Below, in pieces: positions 15,600-28,768 of a DNA stretch of 64,000 bases. The position numbers and the translations under genes were made by a program. How positions within the stretch are numbered: position 1 is the stretch's first letter; every line of letters starts with the position of its first letter. The notes beneath the pieces were generated by a model. That model saw only the letters and a program-made list of their open reading frames with translations, did no database searches and was not told where the DNA came from. The stretch comes from Marinobacter sp. BGYM27 (lineage in GTDB: Bacteria; Pseudomonadota; Gammaproteobacteria; Pseudomonadales; Oleiphilaceae), in the NCBI GenBank assembly GCA_025153445.1, contig JANZNS010000011.1:1-64000 (forward strand). The letters run 5' to 3'.

Positions 15600-17432
15600 T
15601 TATTCAACGGTGACACTCTTGGCGAGGTTCCTTGGCTGATCAACGTCCGTACCTTTGAGCACGGCCACGTGGTACGACAGCAACTGGAGCGGAATCGTAT
15701 ACACGATCGGCGCGGTAATCGGGTGCACCTCAGGAATCGCCATGACGTGAGTACCGTCTTCATTCGCCAGGCCTGCGGCACCGTCAGCAAATACAAACAG
15801 CTCACCGCCCCGGGCCCGGACTTCCTCGAGGTTTGATTTCAGCTTTTCGAGCAGGGCGTTGTTCGGCGCAATGGTGACTACCGGCATTTCGCTATCGACC
15901 AGCGCCAGTGGGCCATGCTTTAGCTCACCCGCCGGATAGGCCTCGGCGTGGATGTAGGAGATTTCCTTGAGCTTGAGCGCTCCTTCGAGCGCGACAGGGA
16001 ACAAGGTACCGCGCCCCAGGAACAGGCTGTGGTTCTTGTCCATAAAGGCACGGCTCATGTCTGCAATCTTGCTATCGAGTGCCAGCACCTGCTCAACCTG
16101 GCCCGGGAGCTTGCGAAGCTCGCGTACGATTTCCGCCTCTTTTTCCTGATCAAGACCATTGTGGCGCGCCAGCGCGAGGGTGAAGATCAACAGTGCGGTC
16201 AGCTGGGTAGTAAAGGCCTTGGTGGACGCAACACCAATTTCCGGACCAGCCTGCGTCATGATCACCAGATCCGATTCCCGAACCAGAGAGCTGCCCGGCA
16301 CATTGCAGATAGCCAGGGCGGCACGGAACCCGGCTTCTTTTGCCTGACGCAGTGCCGCCAGAGTATCAGCGGTTTCACCCGACTGGGAGATACTCAGGAA
16401 CAGGGTGTCTTTCTGAATCACGTGTTTGCGATAGCGATATTCCGATGCCACCTCAACCGAGCAGGGCACGCCTGCCAGTTCCTCGATCCAGTATCGGGCG
16501 ACCATACCGGCATGATAGCTGGTACCACAGGCGATGATCTGAACGTGACGGATGTCGGCCAGAAGATTCTCTGCCGCCGTTCCCAGTGCCTGTTCCAGCA
16601 CCCGGCTGTCAGTCAGTCGGCCTTCCATTGTGGCCTGGATGACTTTGGGCTGCTCGTAGATTTCCTTGAGCATGTAATGACGGTACTCGCCCTTGTCTGC
16701 GGCATCCAGGCCGTGCTCAAAGCGATTGACTGCGCGCTCCGCTTTGGCTCCGGTCTTGTCCCAGATTTGCACAGCATCCTTGCGGATTTCAGCAATGTCG
16801 CCTTCTTCAAGGAACATGAAACGGTCGGTTACCGGCAAAAGCGCGAGCTGGTCGGAAGCAATGAAGTGCTCACCAATGCCTACACCTACGACCAGTGGGC
16901 TGCCTTCCCGGCAAACGATCAGGCGGTCCGGCTCATCTGCATGCAGAACCGCCAGGGCGAATGCACCCCGTAGCTCGGCGATCGCGCTGCGAACAGCCGA
17001 AAGGATGTCCCCCTGGGTGCGATAATAGGATTCAACCAGATGTGCCACGACTTCGGTGTCAGTCTGGGAGGTAAAGACAAAGCCCTCACCCTTGAGGCGT
17101 TCCCGCAACTGCTGATAGTTTTCAATGATACCGTTGTGAACAATCGCCAGCCGATCGCCCGACATGTGGGGGTGTGCATTGATTTTCGATGGTTCACCGT
17201 GGGTCGCCCAACGCGTGTGCGCAATACCGGTGACGCCCTTATGTCCGGATTTGGCAAGGACATCGCCAAGGGCGCTGACCTTGCCCACTTCCCGTTCCCG
17301 CATAATATTGCCGTCATTACCGAAAATCGCCATACCGGCGGAGTCGTAACCCCGGTACTCGAGACGGCGAAGGCCTTCCAGCAGAATTTCCTGAACGTCC
17401 CTCTCAGATACTGCACCTACAATTCCACACAT
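15600..17432 (-). CDS. glmS: Glutamine--fructose-6-phosphate aminotransferase
   Basis: GlmS makes glucosamine-6-phosphate from fructose-6-phosphate and glutamine, the first committed step to UDP-GlcNAc for peptidoglycan and LPS. The 610 residues are full length. The N-terminal glutaminase starts MCGIVGAV, with Cys2 as nucleophile after Met removal; two SIS sugar isomerase domains follow (about 285-420 and 455-590), and the protein ends KSVTVE. AGGAAC precedes the ATG. It follows glmU by 42 bases in the same direction, the usual glmUS pairing downstream of the ATP synthase operon. Confidence 0.97.
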   Translation of the reverse strand: MCGIVGAVSERDVQEILLEGLRRLEYRGYDSAGMAIFGNDGNIMREREVGKVSALGDVLAKSGHKGVTGIAHTRWATHGEPSKINAHPHMSGDRLAIVHNGIIENYQQLRERLKGEGFVFTSQTDTEVVAHLVESYYRTQGDILSAVRSAIAELRGAFALAVLHADEPDRLIVCREGSPLVVGVGIGEHFIASDQLALLPVTDRFMFLEEGDIAEIRKDAVQIWDKTGAKAERAVNRFEHGLDAADKGEYRHYMLKEIYEQPKVIQATMEGRLTDSRVLEQALGTAAENLLADIRHVQIIACGTSYHAGMVARYWIEELAGVPCSVEVASEYRYRKHVIQKDTLFLSISQSGETADTLAALRQAKEAGFRAALAICNVPGSSLVRESDLVIMTQAGPEIGVASTKAFTTQLTALLIFTLALARHNGLDQEKEAEIVRELRKLPGQVEQVLALDSKIADMSRAFMDKNHSLFLGRGTLFPVALEGALKLKEISYIHAEAYPAGELKHGPLALVDSEMPVVTIAPNNALLEKLKSNLEEVRARGGELFVFADGAAGLANEDGTHVMAIPEVHPITAPIVYTIPLQLLSYHVAVLKGTDVDQPRNLAKSVTVE

Positions 17433-17474
17433 CGTGTTGTTCCTATTAATCCGTAAGGCGTTGTCGACGCTGAT

Positions 17475-18842
17475 TTACTGCTTGCGGGGTCGTTGCCAGT
17501 TTTGAATATTACGCTGCTTACCACGGGCAACAGCCAGCTCTTCCGGTTCAACATCCCGGGTAATGGTAGAGCCAGCCCCTATGGTTGCGCCTTCAGCGAT
17601 CGTCACTGGTGCAACCAGTGACGAATTGGATCCGACGAATACACCGTTGCCAATGCGCGTCTGGAACTTGTTGACTCCATCATAGTTGCAGGTGATGGTC
17701 CCTGCACCCACATTCACATCGCGCCCCAGCTCAGCATCACCGACGTAGCTCAGGTGGTTAATTTTACTGCCTTCCCCGACAATTGCCTTTTTGGTTTCGA
17801 CAAAATTACCAACCTTGGTATTACGCGCCAGCTCGGTGCCTGGACGCAGCCGCGCGAAAGGACCTATGTGGGCGCTTTCACCGACCTGCGCGCCATCGAT
17901 TACCGAGTTGGCTTCGATAACTGCACCTTTGGCGATTGAGGCATTGCGAATCAGGCAGTTAGGTCCAATGGATACGCCGTCCCCAAGCGTGACTTCGCCC
18001 TCAAACACCACATTGATATCAATCGTGATGTCCTGCCCGATTGTCAGCGGCCCGCGCACATCGACCCGGGCTGGATCCGCCAAAGTCGCCCCTTCCGTCA
18101 TTAGTCTGCGAGCTTCATTCAACTGATACCAGCGTTCAAGCTCCGCAAGTTGCAGGCGATTGTTGACGCCCTGCACTTCATATTCGGTTTCGGGATGGGC
18201 GACCTTCACTTCGATGCCACGCTCAACTGCCATCGAGATAACATCGGTCAGATAGTACTCGCCCTGGGCATTACTGTTGGAAAGCTGGGGCAACCAGTCT
18301 TTCAGATGCCGGGCAGAAACCGCAAGAATGCCGGTATTGACCTCGTTAACAGCCAACTGCTCCGCTGACGCGTCCTTCTGCTCGACGATCGCGAGCACCT
18401 TGTTGTCCGCATCCCGCAAGATACGGCCGTAGCCATCCGGATTATCCAGCCGCACCGTTAGCAGACCAATCGACTGATCACTGACCTGATCCGCAAGATG
18501 CGCCAATGTGTCCTGTCGGGTAAGCGGTACATCACCGTAAAGAATCAGCACCCGGGCATCATCCGGTAGCTGAGGCAATGCCTGGGCGACGGCGTGACCG
18601 GTACCCAGCTGCTCCGTTTGCAACGCCCACTGAATATCGTCCGCCGGGGTTACCTCACGCACCTGGTCCGCGCCATGACCGATAACGCCGTGAATGCCGG
18701 TGGCACCCAGCGAGCGAGCCGTACCAATCACATGATGGAGCATCGGCCGGCCGGCCACTTTGTGGAGTACTTTGGGGAGTGCGGATTTCATCCGCGAGCC
18801 TTGTCCGGCGGCGAGAATAACAACGTGCAGTGGTTGCGTCAT
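17475..18842 (-). CDS. glmU: Bifunctional GlcNAc-1-P uridyltransferase / GlcN-1-P acetyltransferase
   Basis: GlmU acetylates glucosamine-1-phosphate with acetyl-CoA and then joins it to UMP from UTP to give UDP-GlcNAc. The 455 residues match the family. The N-terminal pyrophosphorylase has the nucleotide motif [15 protein letters not shown] (about 10-25); the C-terminal half (about 250-450) is a left-handed beta helix of hexapeptide repeats with the acetyltransferase histidine region ending in NYDGVNK. The ATG at 18842 (MTQPLHVV) fits homologues; a frame extending to 18905 runs into the terminator region. It precedes glmS. Confidence 0.96.
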   Translation of the reverse strand: MTQPLHVVILAAGQGSRMKSALPKVLHKVAGRPMLHHVIGTARSLGATGIHGVIGHGADQVREVTPADDIQWALQTEQLGTGHAVAQALPQLPDDARVLILYGDVPLTRQDTLAHLADQVSDQSIGLLTVRLDNPDGYGRILRDADNKVLAIVEQKDASAEQLAVNEVNTGILAVSARHLKDWLPQLSNSNAQGEYYLTDVISMAVERGIEVKVAHPETEYEVQGVNNRLQLAELERWYQLNEARRLMTEGATLADPARVDVRGPLTIGQDITIDINVVFEGEVTLGDGVSIGPNCLIRNASIAKGAVIEANSVIDGAQVGESAHIGPFARLRPGTELARNTKVGNFVETKKAIVGEGSKINHLSYVGDAELGRDVNVGAGTITCNYDGVNKFQTRIGNGVFVGSNSSLVAPVTIAEGATIGAGSTITRDVEPEELAVARGKQRNIQNWQRPRKQ

Positions 18843-18908
18843 AACAATCGGTTTTCCTTCGACGGTCCGTTGGTTGCAACAGTGCGGACACAATACCTTG
18901 TCCAATAG

Positions 18909-18976
18909 CCAAAAAAAAAGCCGCCTCCTGTCATAACGTTACCTAAACCGGTCGTTACTTCAGGATGCGGCCTTTT
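18909..18976 (-). terminator. Terminator of the ATP synthase operon
   Basis: On the minus strand GCCGCATCCTG pairs with CAGGAGGCGGC (one mismatch) across a 30-base loop and is followed by nine T. It sits between the atpC stop and the glmU start. A T run on the other side makes it nearly bidirectional. Confidence 0.75.
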
Positions 18977-19001
18977 CAGAGCCTGATATACAGCAGTGGT
19001 C

Positions 19002-19421
19002 TTAGCGGTGGTTGCGAAGCTGCTGGATCGTTCTCAGCATCGCAGTCGCTTCAGCCAGTTCTACGGCAGCACGGCTGTACTCAAATTCACTGGTCTGATT
19101 CGCCAGTGCTTTCTCTGCTTCGCGCTGCGCTTCAAGCGCCGCTGCCTCGTCCACATCCTTGGCACGAACAGCAGTGTCCGCAAGCAGTGTCACCACTGTA
19201 GGCTGAACTTCCAGGTAACCACCGGAAACGTAGAGGATCTCCTCTTCGCCACCTTGCTTGATCACACGTACCGGACCCGGCTTGAGCTGAGTCAGCAGTG
19301 GTGTGTGACCAGGCGCAATACCCAGATCACCTTCCGAACCGGCCGCGATAAGCATCTCGACCCGCCCGGAAAAGATCTTTTGTTCAGCACTGACGACATC
19401 ACAATGTAAAGTCATAGCCAT
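19002..19421 (-). CDS. atpC: ATP synthase F1 epsilon subunit
   Basis: The 139-residue epsilon subunit is part of the rotating central stalk and can inhibit ATP hydrolysis. The N-terminal beta sandwich (about 1-85) has [17 protein letters not shown] and [16 protein letters not shown]; the C-terminal helical pair follows (about 90-139) with the usual Ala- and Glu-rich helix. It is the last gene of the atpIBEFHAGDC operon, 36 bases after atpD. Confidence 0.96.
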   Translation of the reverse strand: MAMTLHCDVVSAEQKIFSGRVEMLIAAGSEGDLGIAPGHTPLLTQLKPGPVRVIKQGGEEEILYVSGGYLEVQPTVVTLLADTAVRAKDVDEAAALEAQREAEKALANQTSEFEYSRAAVELAEATAMLRTIQQLRNHR

Positions 19422-19457
19422 CTTCTTAGCCTCTTTGATCGGTCAGGAAACAGGGCC

Positions 19458-20867
<1,410 letters not shown>

Positions 20868-20903
20868 TTAAAAGTCATAAAAACCAGTTGGATCGTGGGG
20901 TCA

Positions 20904-21767
20904 TCAGACCGATGCTGCACCGCTCACGATTTCCGAGATCTCTTGGGTAATGGCGGCCTGACGGGCTTTGTTATACGCCAGCTGCAAATCACCAATGATG
21001 TCACCTGCGTTATCAGTCGCGCTCTTCATCGCAATCATTCGCGCGGCCTGTTCACAAGCCAGGTTCTCCATCACACCCTGATAAACCTGAGATTCGATAA
21101 AACGTGTCAAAAGACCATCGAGAATCGGGCGAGCATCTGGCTCGTAAACGTAGTCCCACTGGTTCTTACTCACGTCTTCGTCTTCATCTGCGGGCAATGG
21201 CAGAAGCTGCTCAACCGTCGGGCTCTGAGTCATGGTGTTAACAAAAGAGTTACTCACCAGATACAGGCGATCGATCGTGCCTTCTTCGAACGCATCCAGC
21301 ATCACTTTGACGTTGCCGATCAGTTGCTCGGCACTGGGTGAATCACCCAGATGCGTCAGCGCTGCAATCACGTTTCCGCCATAGTTACGGAAAAAGGATG
21401 CGCCTTTCTGTCCAATAGCGCAGAGATCGGTTTCGACCCCTTTTTCCTTCCATTGCCGCATATCCCTGATAAGCGCCTTGAACAGGTTAATGTTCAGGCC
21501 GCCACACAGTCCGCGATCCGTTGACACCACAATGTAGCCCACGCGCTTAACGTCACGCTCAACCATAAAGGGGTGCTGATACTGGGCATTTGCCTTGGCA
21601 ATGTGCCCGATTACCTGACGCATCTTTTCAGCATACGGGCGTGTCGCCTGCATGCGTTCCTGAGCTTTGCGCATTTTGCTCGCCGCAACCATTTCCATGG
21701 CGCTGGTGATCTTCTGCGTGCTCTTGATGCTGGAAATCTGGTTACGTATTTCTTTTCCGACGGCCAT
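20904..21767 (-). CDS. atpG: ATP synthase F1 gamma subunit
   Basis: Gamma forms the central rotor shaft. The 287 residues start [32 protein letters not shown], the N-terminal coiled-coil helix, and end in the partner helix with [19 protein letters not shown]. The middle Rossmann-like part is normal. Position between atpA and atpD is standard. Confidence 0.97.
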   Translation of the reverse strand: MAVGKEIRNQISSIKSTQKITSAMEMVAASKMRKAQERMQATRPYAEKMRQVIGHIAKANAQYQHPFMVERDVKRVGYIVVSTDRGLCGGLNINLFKALIRDMRQWKEKGVETDLCAIGQKGASFFRNYGGNVIAALTHLGDSPSAEQLIGNVKVMLDAFEEGTIDRLYLVSNSFVNTMTQSPTVEQLLPLPADEDEDVSKNQWDYVYEPDARPILDGLLTRFIESQVYQGVMENLACEQAARMIAMKSATDNAGDIIGDLQLAYNKARQAAITQEISEIVSGAASV

Positions 21768-21841
21768 AACTCACTGCCTTTTCAAGTTAGACACCCGAGC
21801 CTGAAACTAACGCGGCCCGCTGTTAAAAGCGGGCCCGTGCT

Positions 21842-23386
21842 TTACCAGGACTGAGTGGTCTTGAATTTCTCGATTGCAGCTTTCAGGCCCGCAGCGATGT
21901 CATCATTGAAATCGCCTTTCTCGTTGATCTTGGCCAGGAGCTCAGTTTGTTCGCTGCGCATCCAGCTCATCAGGGCTGCTTCAAAAGCAACAACCTTCTC
22001 AACATCAACGTCATCCAGGAAGCCTTCGTTGGCTGCGTACAGAACGGTGCCCATTTCAGCCACCGACATCGGGCTGTACTGGTTCTGCTTCATCAGTTCG
22101 GTAACACGCTGACCATGCTCAAGCTGCTTACGGGTTGCTTCGTCCAGGTCAGATGCGAACTGGGCAAATGCCGCCAGTTCCCGGTACTGAGCCAGAGCCA
22201 GACGAATACCGCCACCCAGCTTCTTCATGATTTTGGTCTGCGCTGAACCGCCAACCCGCGAAACCGATACACCTGCGTTCATCGCCGGACGGATGCCGGA
22301 GTTGAACAGGTTGGTTTCCAGGAAGATCTGACCATCGGTAATGGAGATTACGTTGGTCGGAACGAAGGCGGATACGTCACCTGCCTGAGTTTCGATGATC
22401 GGCAGCGCGGTCAGAGAGCCTGTTTTGCCCTTTACTTCGCCGTTGGTCATCTGCTCTACGTACTCGGCGTTTACGCGGGATGCGCGCTCCAGCAGACGTG
22501 AGTGCAGGTAGAAAACGTCACCAGGATAAGCTTCACGTCCTGGCGGACGACGCAGCAGCAACGAGATCTGACGGTAAGCAACGGCCTGTTTACTCAGGTC
22601 GTCAAATACGATCAGGGCGTCTTCACCACGGTCACGGAAATATTCACCCATGGAAGTACCGGCATAAGGTGCCAGGAACTGCATGGCCGCAGGGTCAGCT
22701 GCGCCGGCTGCAACGACGATGGTGTGATCCATCGCGCCGTGCTCTTCAAGCTTGCGCACAACCGCTGCAATAGAAGACTGCTTCTGGCCAACAGCGACAT
22801 AGATACACTTGATGCCACTGTCTTTCTGGTTGATGATCGCATCGATCGCAACCGCCGTCTTACCGATCTGACGGTCACCGATAATCAGCTCACGCTGGCC
22901 ACGGCCGATTGGCACCATGGTATCGATAGCCTTGAGACCTGTCTGAACAGGTTCATCGACCGACTGACGTGCGATAACGCCCGGTGCGACTTTCTCGATC
23001 GGTGCGGTCAGCTCATTGCCCAGCTCACCTTTGGCATCGATCGGGTTACCCAGCGCATCAACAACGCGGCCCAGTAGCTGCTCGCCAACGGGGACTTCCA
23101 GGATGCGACCGGTGCAACGCACCTTCTGGCCTTCGGCCAGGTCTTCGTAATCACCCAGAACAACCGCACCGACAGAATCACGCTCAAGGTTGAGCGCCAT
23201 GCCGAAGATACCGTTGTCAAATTCAATCATCTCACCGTACATAACGTCGGCAAGACCGTGGACCAGCACGATACCGTCCGATACGGACAGGATGGTGCCT
23301 TCATTGCGTGCTTCAGAAGAGATATCGAGCTGTTCGATTCTCTTCTTGATGATGTCACTGATCTCGGATGGATTCAGTTGCTGCAT
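21842..23386 (-). CDS. atpA: ATP synthase F1 alpha subunit
   Basis: The alpha subunit alternates with beta in the F1 hexamer and holds the non-catalytic nucleotide sites. The 514 residues include the P-loop GDRQIGKT (about 169-176) and the signature near [17 protein letters not shown]. The N-terminus [20 protein letters not shown] is the delta-contacting helix. Length and order are standard. Confidence 0.98.
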   Translation of the reverse strand: MQQLNPSEISDIIKKRIEQLDISSEARNEGTILSVSDGIVLVHGLADVMYGEMIEFDNGIFGMALNLERDSVGAVVLGDYEDLAEGQKVRCTGRILEVPVGEQLLGRVVDALGNPIDAKGELGNELTAPIEKVAPGVIARQSVDEPVQTGLKAIDTMVPIGRGQRELIIGDRQIGKTAVAIDAIINQKDSGIKCIYVAVGQKQSSIAAVVRKLEEHGAMDHTIVVAAGAADPAAMQFLAPYAGTSMGEYFRDRGEDALIVFDDLSKQAVAYRQISLLLRRPPGREAYPGDVFYLHSRLLERASRVNAEYVEQMTNGEVKGKTGSLTALPIIETQAGDVSAFVPTNVISITDGQIFLETNLFNSGIRPAMNAGVSVSRVGGSAQTKIMKKLGGGIRLALAQYRELAAFAQFASDLDEATRKQLEHGQRVTELMKQNQYSPMSVAEMGTVLYAANEGFLDDVDVEKVVAFEAALMSWMRSEQTELLAKINEKGDFNDDIAAGLKAAIEKFKTTQSW

Positions 23387-23414
23387 GCCTTTATCCTCAA
23401 ACCTTGTGCTGAAA

Positions 23415-23951
23415 TCAGGAGCCCAGTGCTTCGGTCAGCTTGGCGATCTTTCCGCGTACAGAGGCGTCGATAACCGTATCGCCAGCGCGAATAACCACAC
23501 CACCAATCAATGACTGGTCGACCTTCGTTGCAAGACTCACTTTGCGATCCAGTTTCCTAGACAGTGCCTCAGCCAGCGTCTTCTGCTGTGCTTCAGACAG
23601 CTCATACGGCGCACTCACCTCAACATCCACACTGCGCTCGATGTTCGCACGGTAGGTGTCGTAGAGGCTGGAAATCTCCGGCAACAGCGGCAAGCGCTGG
23701 TTTTCGGACAGGATAGAAATAAAATTCCTGAACGGCTCGGAAACTGAGTTGTCGTAAAGGTTGACCAGAAACTCTGCCTTGCGCTCTTCGGTCAGGCTGG
23801 GGTTCCCCAGCAGACCGCGCATGTCACTGTCAGCCGTTGCCTGTGCTGCAAAGGTTAGCGTGTCAGCCCACTCAGCCAGTTGATTCTGGTCCTGAGCGGT
23901 CTGAAAAGCCGCTTTGGCATAGGGTCGGGCCAGCGTTGTCAGTTCTGCCAT
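23415..23951 (-). CDS. atpH: ATP synthase F1 delta subunit
   Basis: Delta links the top of F1 to the peripheral stalk b subunits. The 178 residues start [16 protein letters not shown], a hallmark of the family, and contain the C-terminal [20 protein letters not shown] signature. It lies between atpF (12 bases before) and atpA (28 bases after). Confidence 0.97.
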   Translation of the reverse strand: MAELTTLARPYAKAAFQTAQDQNQLAEWADTLTFAAQATADSDMRGLLGNPSLTEERKAEFLVNLYDNSVSEPFRNFISILSENQRLPLLPEISSLYDTYRANIERSVDVEVSAPYELSEAQQKTLAEALSRKLDRKVSLATKVDQSLIGGVVIRAGDTVIDASVRGKIAKLTEALGS

Positions 23952-23963
23952 GATGAACCTCTT

Positions 23964-24434
23964 TTAGAGTTCTGCTGCCAGCTTATCCAGCATCTCGCTG
24001 TGCTTGTTGGCATCGACAGAGCTTTCCAGGATCTTCTCGGCGCCCGCAATTGCGATAGCAGCAATTTCTGCACGCAACGCTTCCCGGGCCTGATTACGCT
24101 CCTGCTCAATTTCGGCTTTGGCCTGCTCAATCAGCTTCTGACCTTCCTTGCGGGCGTCATCTTTCGATGCTTCCACAATTTGGGCCGCCCGCTTGTTAGC
24201 CTGCTCAATCAAAGCAGCGCCTTCCTGCTTGGCTTCACGCAGTTCCTGAGCCGCTTTGTCTTGCGCGAGCTCAAGGTCACGTGCTGCCCGATCAGAGGCC
24301 GCAAGACCGTCAGCGATCTTCTTTTGTCTCTCCTGCAGGGCCGCCGTAATCGGAGGCCAAACATACTTCATGCAGAAGACGACAAAGATAAAGAACGCGA
24401 TGGCTTGACCGATTAGCGTCAAATTAATGTTCAC
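23964..24434 (-). CDS. atpF: ATP synthase F0 b subunit
   Basis: The b subunit is the peripheral stalk: an N-terminal membrane helix (about 6-25, [20 protein letters not shown]) and a long charged helix (about 30-150) rich in Ala, Glu and Lys that dimerises in the cytoplasm. The 156 residues are normal. The atpE-atpF gap at about 24471-24500 contains a strong hairpin, a feature often seen at this junction where c-subunit mRNA is protected or favoured. Confidence 0.97.
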   Translation of the reverse strand: MNINLTLIGQAIAFFIFVVFCMKYVWPPITAALQERQKKIADGLAASDRAARDLELAQDKAAQELREAKQEGAALIEQANKRAAQIVEASKDDARKEGQKLIEQAKAEIEQERNQAREALRAEIAAIAIAGAEKILESSVDANKHSEMLDKLAAEL

Positions 24435-24502
24435 GTCTTCACCTCGCCTGTCGTTAAAAAACGTTCAAATCCGGTTCGCCCCGTAAAAACGAGGCGAGCC
24501 CA

Positions 24503-24772
<270 letters not shown>

Positions 24773-24818
24773 TCAGTTAGTAGGTTTTCAAGTTTTGGGT
24801 TTTCGGTTTAGTTAAAGC

Positions 24819-25700
<882 letters not shown>

Positions 25701-25710
25701 TCAGGTCCTG

Positions 25711-26109
25711 TTAGCGTCGCTGCGGTCGGCCACTTGCAAGAAGTGGCGTCAGCCAGTTGATCACTAGCATGATCGCAAATGTTAGAAAAAGTGCTGCCAC
25801 ATCAAGTGGCTGAATCCATTTAAAGGCCATCGTAAAAAAGACGGCACTCAGGATGAGCTTTCCGGCCTCACCCTGATAAAAAGAGCTGACAATCTGTTTC
25901 GCGGAGCGCGCGCCAGCGTGGCGAAAGGCTTTTCTCGCGAAATACGCGTTGGGAAGCACAAAAATAAAGCCCCCCACCAGTGCTGAGTATGCGGCAACAT
26001 TTCCTCTGACCCAAAAGGCCAGAGCAATCAGGACGACCATGAAGGTCTGAAAAACAAGCCACCTCAGGACGGGCGGACGATGGATACCCTGTGTCTTAAC
26101 ATTCGCCAT
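25711..26109 (-). CDS. atpI: ATP synthase accessory protein AtpI
   Basis: A 132-residue small membrane protein, first gene of the ATP synthase operon, thought to help assemble the c ring or handle Mg2+. Four hydrophobic segments are visible (for example LVFQTFMVVLIALAFWV and YSALVGGFIFVLPNAYFARKAF). The ATG at 26109 (MANVKTQG) fits homologues; the frame is open upstream to 26262 but those residues do not look like the family. Confidence 0.88.
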   Translation of the reverse strand: MANVKTQGIHRPPVLRWLVFQTFMVVLIALAFWVRGNVAAYSALVGGFIFVLPNAYFARKAFRHAGARSAKQIVSSFYQGEAGKLILSAVFFTMAFKWIQPLDVAALFLTFAIMLVINWLTPLLASGRPQRR

Positions 26110-26287
26110 CTTTGTCCCAGCATCAACGGTGGCAGGAACCCGGCCTGATTGACGGTCCGCCTGCACATAAGCGCCGCAGATTATATGTTTTCGAGTGTAA
26201 TGAATCAACCAAACAGGGCAGAGAGCACGCCGGATTGCCCCGATTTGGCGCGCGCAGTGCACAGGCTAGTTATCGCATGAGAAACAT

Positions 26288-26305
26288 GACACTAGATGTA
26301 GTGTC
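26288..26305. repeat. Perfect inverted repeat between parB and the atp operon
   Basis: GACACTA-GATG-TAGTGTC at 26288-26305 is a perfect 7-base inverted repeat about 180 bases before atpI and 70 bases after the parB stop. It may be an operator near the atp promoter or a weak parB terminator; no long T run follows on the minus strand. Confidence 0.5.
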
Positions 26306-26375
26306 TTTAACCAAAAAGCGTCGCCTTAAGTGACATAAATTGGCATTGCAATTGGGTGTGATGACAGCGGCCAAA

Positions 26376-27251
26376 TTACTTTATATGGCCCAAAATCCCA
26401 TCGAGCTCATCAAGCGAGCTGTATTCTATAACCAGTTTTCCCTTACCCCGGTTGCCATGGTCGATCTTGACACTGGCGCCCAGTCGGTCCGCAAGATCAT
26501 CCTGGAGGCGGCGAATATTCGGATCCACCTCGCTCTTGCGCGATTTCTGCTCGGGGTTTTCCTGTTGAATACGGCGCACCAGGGCTTCGGTCTGACGCAC
26601 GCTCAGTGATTTGGCGACGACCTGCCGGGCAATCTGCATTTGCTGCTCAGGCGGCAAGGTCAGCATGGCGCGACCATGTCCCATCTCCAGGTCGCCATGT
26701 TCGAGCATCACCCGCACATCCTCAACCAGTCCGATCAGTCTCAACAGGTTGGTAATGGTAGTGCGTGATTTGCCCACAGCTTCGGCAACCTGTGCCTGAG
26801 TCAGTCCGAATTCATCCTGCAGGCGCTGGAGAGCAAATGCTTCTTCTATGGGATTGAGGTTTTCGCGCTGAATATTCTCGATCAGCGCCATGGCAATCGC
26901 GGCTTCGTCAGGCACATCCCGGATGATGGCCGGAATCCGGTCGAGTTCCGCGAGCTGCGTGGCGCGCCAGCGGCGTTCGCCGGCAATCAGTTCATAGCTG
27001 CCTTCTGCCAGAGGGCGGACCACAACTGGCTGCATCACACCCTGTTGACGAATCGAATCGGCAAGCTCCTGCAGGGCGGTCTGATCCATGTCACGCCGGG
27101 GCTGATAACGACTCCGCTGGATCAGGTCGACCGGAATTTCCCGCAACTGGCCGTCGTGCTCGTTGACTTCGCCACGATCCATGTTGACCTTGGAGCCCGC
27201 CAGTAACGCGCCCAGACCACGCTCACCTAATCCTCGTTTTTTCGCCGCCAT
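26376..27251 (-). CDS. parB: Chromosome-partitioning protein ParB
   Basis: ParB is a CTP-dependent clamp that loads at parS and spreads along DNA to organise the origin for segregation by ParA. The 291 residues include the N-terminal ParB/Srx domain with the CTP-binding GERRWRA (about 105-112), the helix-turn-helix (LTQAQVAEAVGKSRTTITNLLRL) and a C-terminal dimer domain. The start at 27251 (MAAKKRGLGERGLGALLAG) matches homologues; an in-frame ATG at 27263 is possible. Two matching parS sites lie in recF, about 25 kb away. Confidence 0.95.
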   Translation of the reverse strand: MAAKKRGLGERGLGALLAGSKVNMDRGEVNEHDGQLREIPVDLIQRSRYQPRRDMDQTALQELADSIRQQGVMQPVVVRPLAEGSYELIAGERRWRATQLAELDRIPAIIRDVPDEAAIAMALIENIQRENLNPIEEAFALQRLQDEFGLTQAQVAEAVGKSRTTITNLLRLIGLVEDVRVMLEHGDLEMGHGRAMLTLPPEQQMQIARQVVAKSLSVRQTEALVRRIQQENPEQKSRKSEVDPNIRRLQDDLADRLGASVKIDHGNRGKGKLVIEYSSLDELDGILGHIK

Positions 27252-27318
27252 GGTGTCTGTCATTCTTTTATAAGTGTTTTCGAAGAAATGTTGTGGCCGT
27301 AGCCCGGGAAATAAGCCG

Positions 27319-28113
27319 TCAGACCGCAACCGGTCGAGCCGGACGCTGCTGACCATTACGCCGGACCATTTCACCGGCCAGCGCCAGATAGGCAATGGCA
27401 CCTTTTGACGCACGGTCATACTTGAGCGCCGGCAATCCGTAGCTGGGTGCTTCCGCCAGCCTGACATTGCGGGGGATCACCGCCTTGTAGACCTTGTCAC
27501 CAAAATACTCGTTGAGCTGCGAGGACACGTCGAGGGTCAGACTGTTGCGCGGATCGTACATGGTGCGCAGGATGCCTTCGAGCACAAGCTCGGGGTTCAC
27601 CGTCTCCTGGATCTGTTCGACCGTGTTCATCAGGGCTGCCAGTCCTTCCAGAGCGTAGTATTCGCACTGCATCGGAATCAGCACGCTATCGGAAGCTGAC
27701 AGGGCGTTGACGGTCAACAGGTTCAACGACGGAGGGCAATCCACCAGAATATAGTCGTAGCGGTCACGCACACTGTTAAGCGACAGTCGCAGACGGTGTT
27801 CGCGACCGATCTCGTTCATCAGCTCGACTTCCGCAGCTGTCAGATCACCATTGGCAGGCAAAATATCGAAACCGGAGGCTTCAGCCGGAATAATGACATC
27901 CGCTGCTGTCTGGCGCTTGGTCAACACATCATAGCCGGACAAGGTGAGCGCATTCTTGTCGATGCCACTGCCCATGGTCGCGTTGCCCTGGGGGTCCATA
28001 TCCACCAGTAGCACCCGGCGCTTTGTCGCACTCAGGGAGGCAGCCAGATTCACGCAGGTGGTGGTTTTACCCACTCCGCCTTTCTGGTTGGTCACCGCGA
28101 TGACTCGCGCCAT
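27319..28113 (-). CDS. parA: Chromosome-partitioning ATPase ParA
   Basis: ParA is a DNA-binding ATPase that moves ParB-parS complexes apart. The 264 residues start MARVIAVTNQKGGVGKTTTCVNL with the deviant Walker A (KGGVGKTT), followed by the DMDPQGNATMGSG and VDCPPSLNLLT Walker B-type motifs. It precedes parB in a two-gene unit and follows rsmG with 17 bases between them. Confidence 0.96.
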   Translation of the reverse strand: MARVIAVTNQKGGVGKTTTCVNLAASLSATKRRVLLVDMDPQGNATMGSGIDKNALTLSGYDVLTKRQTAADVIIPAEASGFDILPANGDLTAAEVELMNEIGREHRLRLSLNSVRDRYDYILVDCPPSLNLLTVNALSASDSVLIPMQCEYYALEGLAALMNTVEQIQETVNPELVLEGILRTMYDPRNSLTLDVSSQLNEYFGDKVYKAVIPRNVRLAEAPSYGLPALKYDRASKGAIAYLALAGEMVRRNGQQRPARPVAV

Positions 28114-28130
28114 GGTTTACCTCCTGTGTG

Positions 28131-28763
28131 TTAAACGCGATCAATGATAAGCAAGTGACGGGCACCTTCACAACCGGGCACCGACAACCGGATATCGTCC
28201 TTTACCTGCCATTGAGCGGGTAACCGGGCAACCTCCTCTTCCGGAAACTGGCCTTTCATCGCCAGAAAATGGCCCGTTGGAGCGAGTAGATCGCCGCACC
28301 AGTTGACCAGATTTTCCAGTGCCGTGAAAGCACGACTGGTAATCTGATCAAACGGCTGTGCCGGCACGAAATCCTCCGCCCGGGCATGGATAACCTCAAC
28401 GTTGAACAGCTTCAATTCCAGCACGCACTGCTTGAGGAAACGGGTTTTTTTGCTGTTGCCATCCAGTAGTGTGAACTGACGATCAGGACAGACGATGGCC
28501 AGCGGGATACCGGGAAGACCACCCCCCGCGCCTACATCAAGTATGCGGTCCGCCTGAATATGCGGGAGTACAGACAGGCTGTCCAGCAATTGCCGCGATA
28601 CCATTTCGGCAGGGTCGCGCACAGCCGTCAGATTGTAGGCCTTGTTCCATTTTTGCAGAAGTGCGAGGAACGCCAGCAACCGGGACCGAGTTGCCGCGTC
28701 AAACGACAATCCCAGTTCAGTCAGTCCGGACGCCAACTGGTCCGGCCATTTTGGGTCTGTCAT
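28131..28763 (-). CDS. rsmG: 16S rRNA (guanine-527-N7) methyltransferase
   Basis: RsmG (GidB) methylates G527 of 16S rRNA using S-adenosylmethionine. The 210 residues contain the SAM motif ILDVGAGGGLPGIPLAI (about 72-88), and the N-terminal LLALLQKWNKAYNLTAVRDP is the family hallmark. It lies between mnmG (5 bases before) and parA, the usual order. Confidence 0.96.
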   Translation of the reverse strand: MTDPKWPDQLASGLTELGLSFDAATRSRLLAFLALLQKWNKAYNLTAVRDPAEMVSRQLLDSLSVLPHIQADRILDVGAGGGLPGIPLAIVCPDRQFTLLDGNSKKTRFLKQCVLELKLFNVEVIHARAEDFVPAQPFDQITSRAFTALENLVNWCGDLLAPTGHFLAMKGQFPEEEVARLPAQWQVKDDIRLSVPGCEGARHLLIIDRV

Positions 28764-28768
28764 AAGTC

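Noticed and set aside
15948-16973. A 341-codon plus-strand frame opposite glmS
   Set aside because: It covers the reverse of glmS, has low-complexity composition and no ribosome-binding site.
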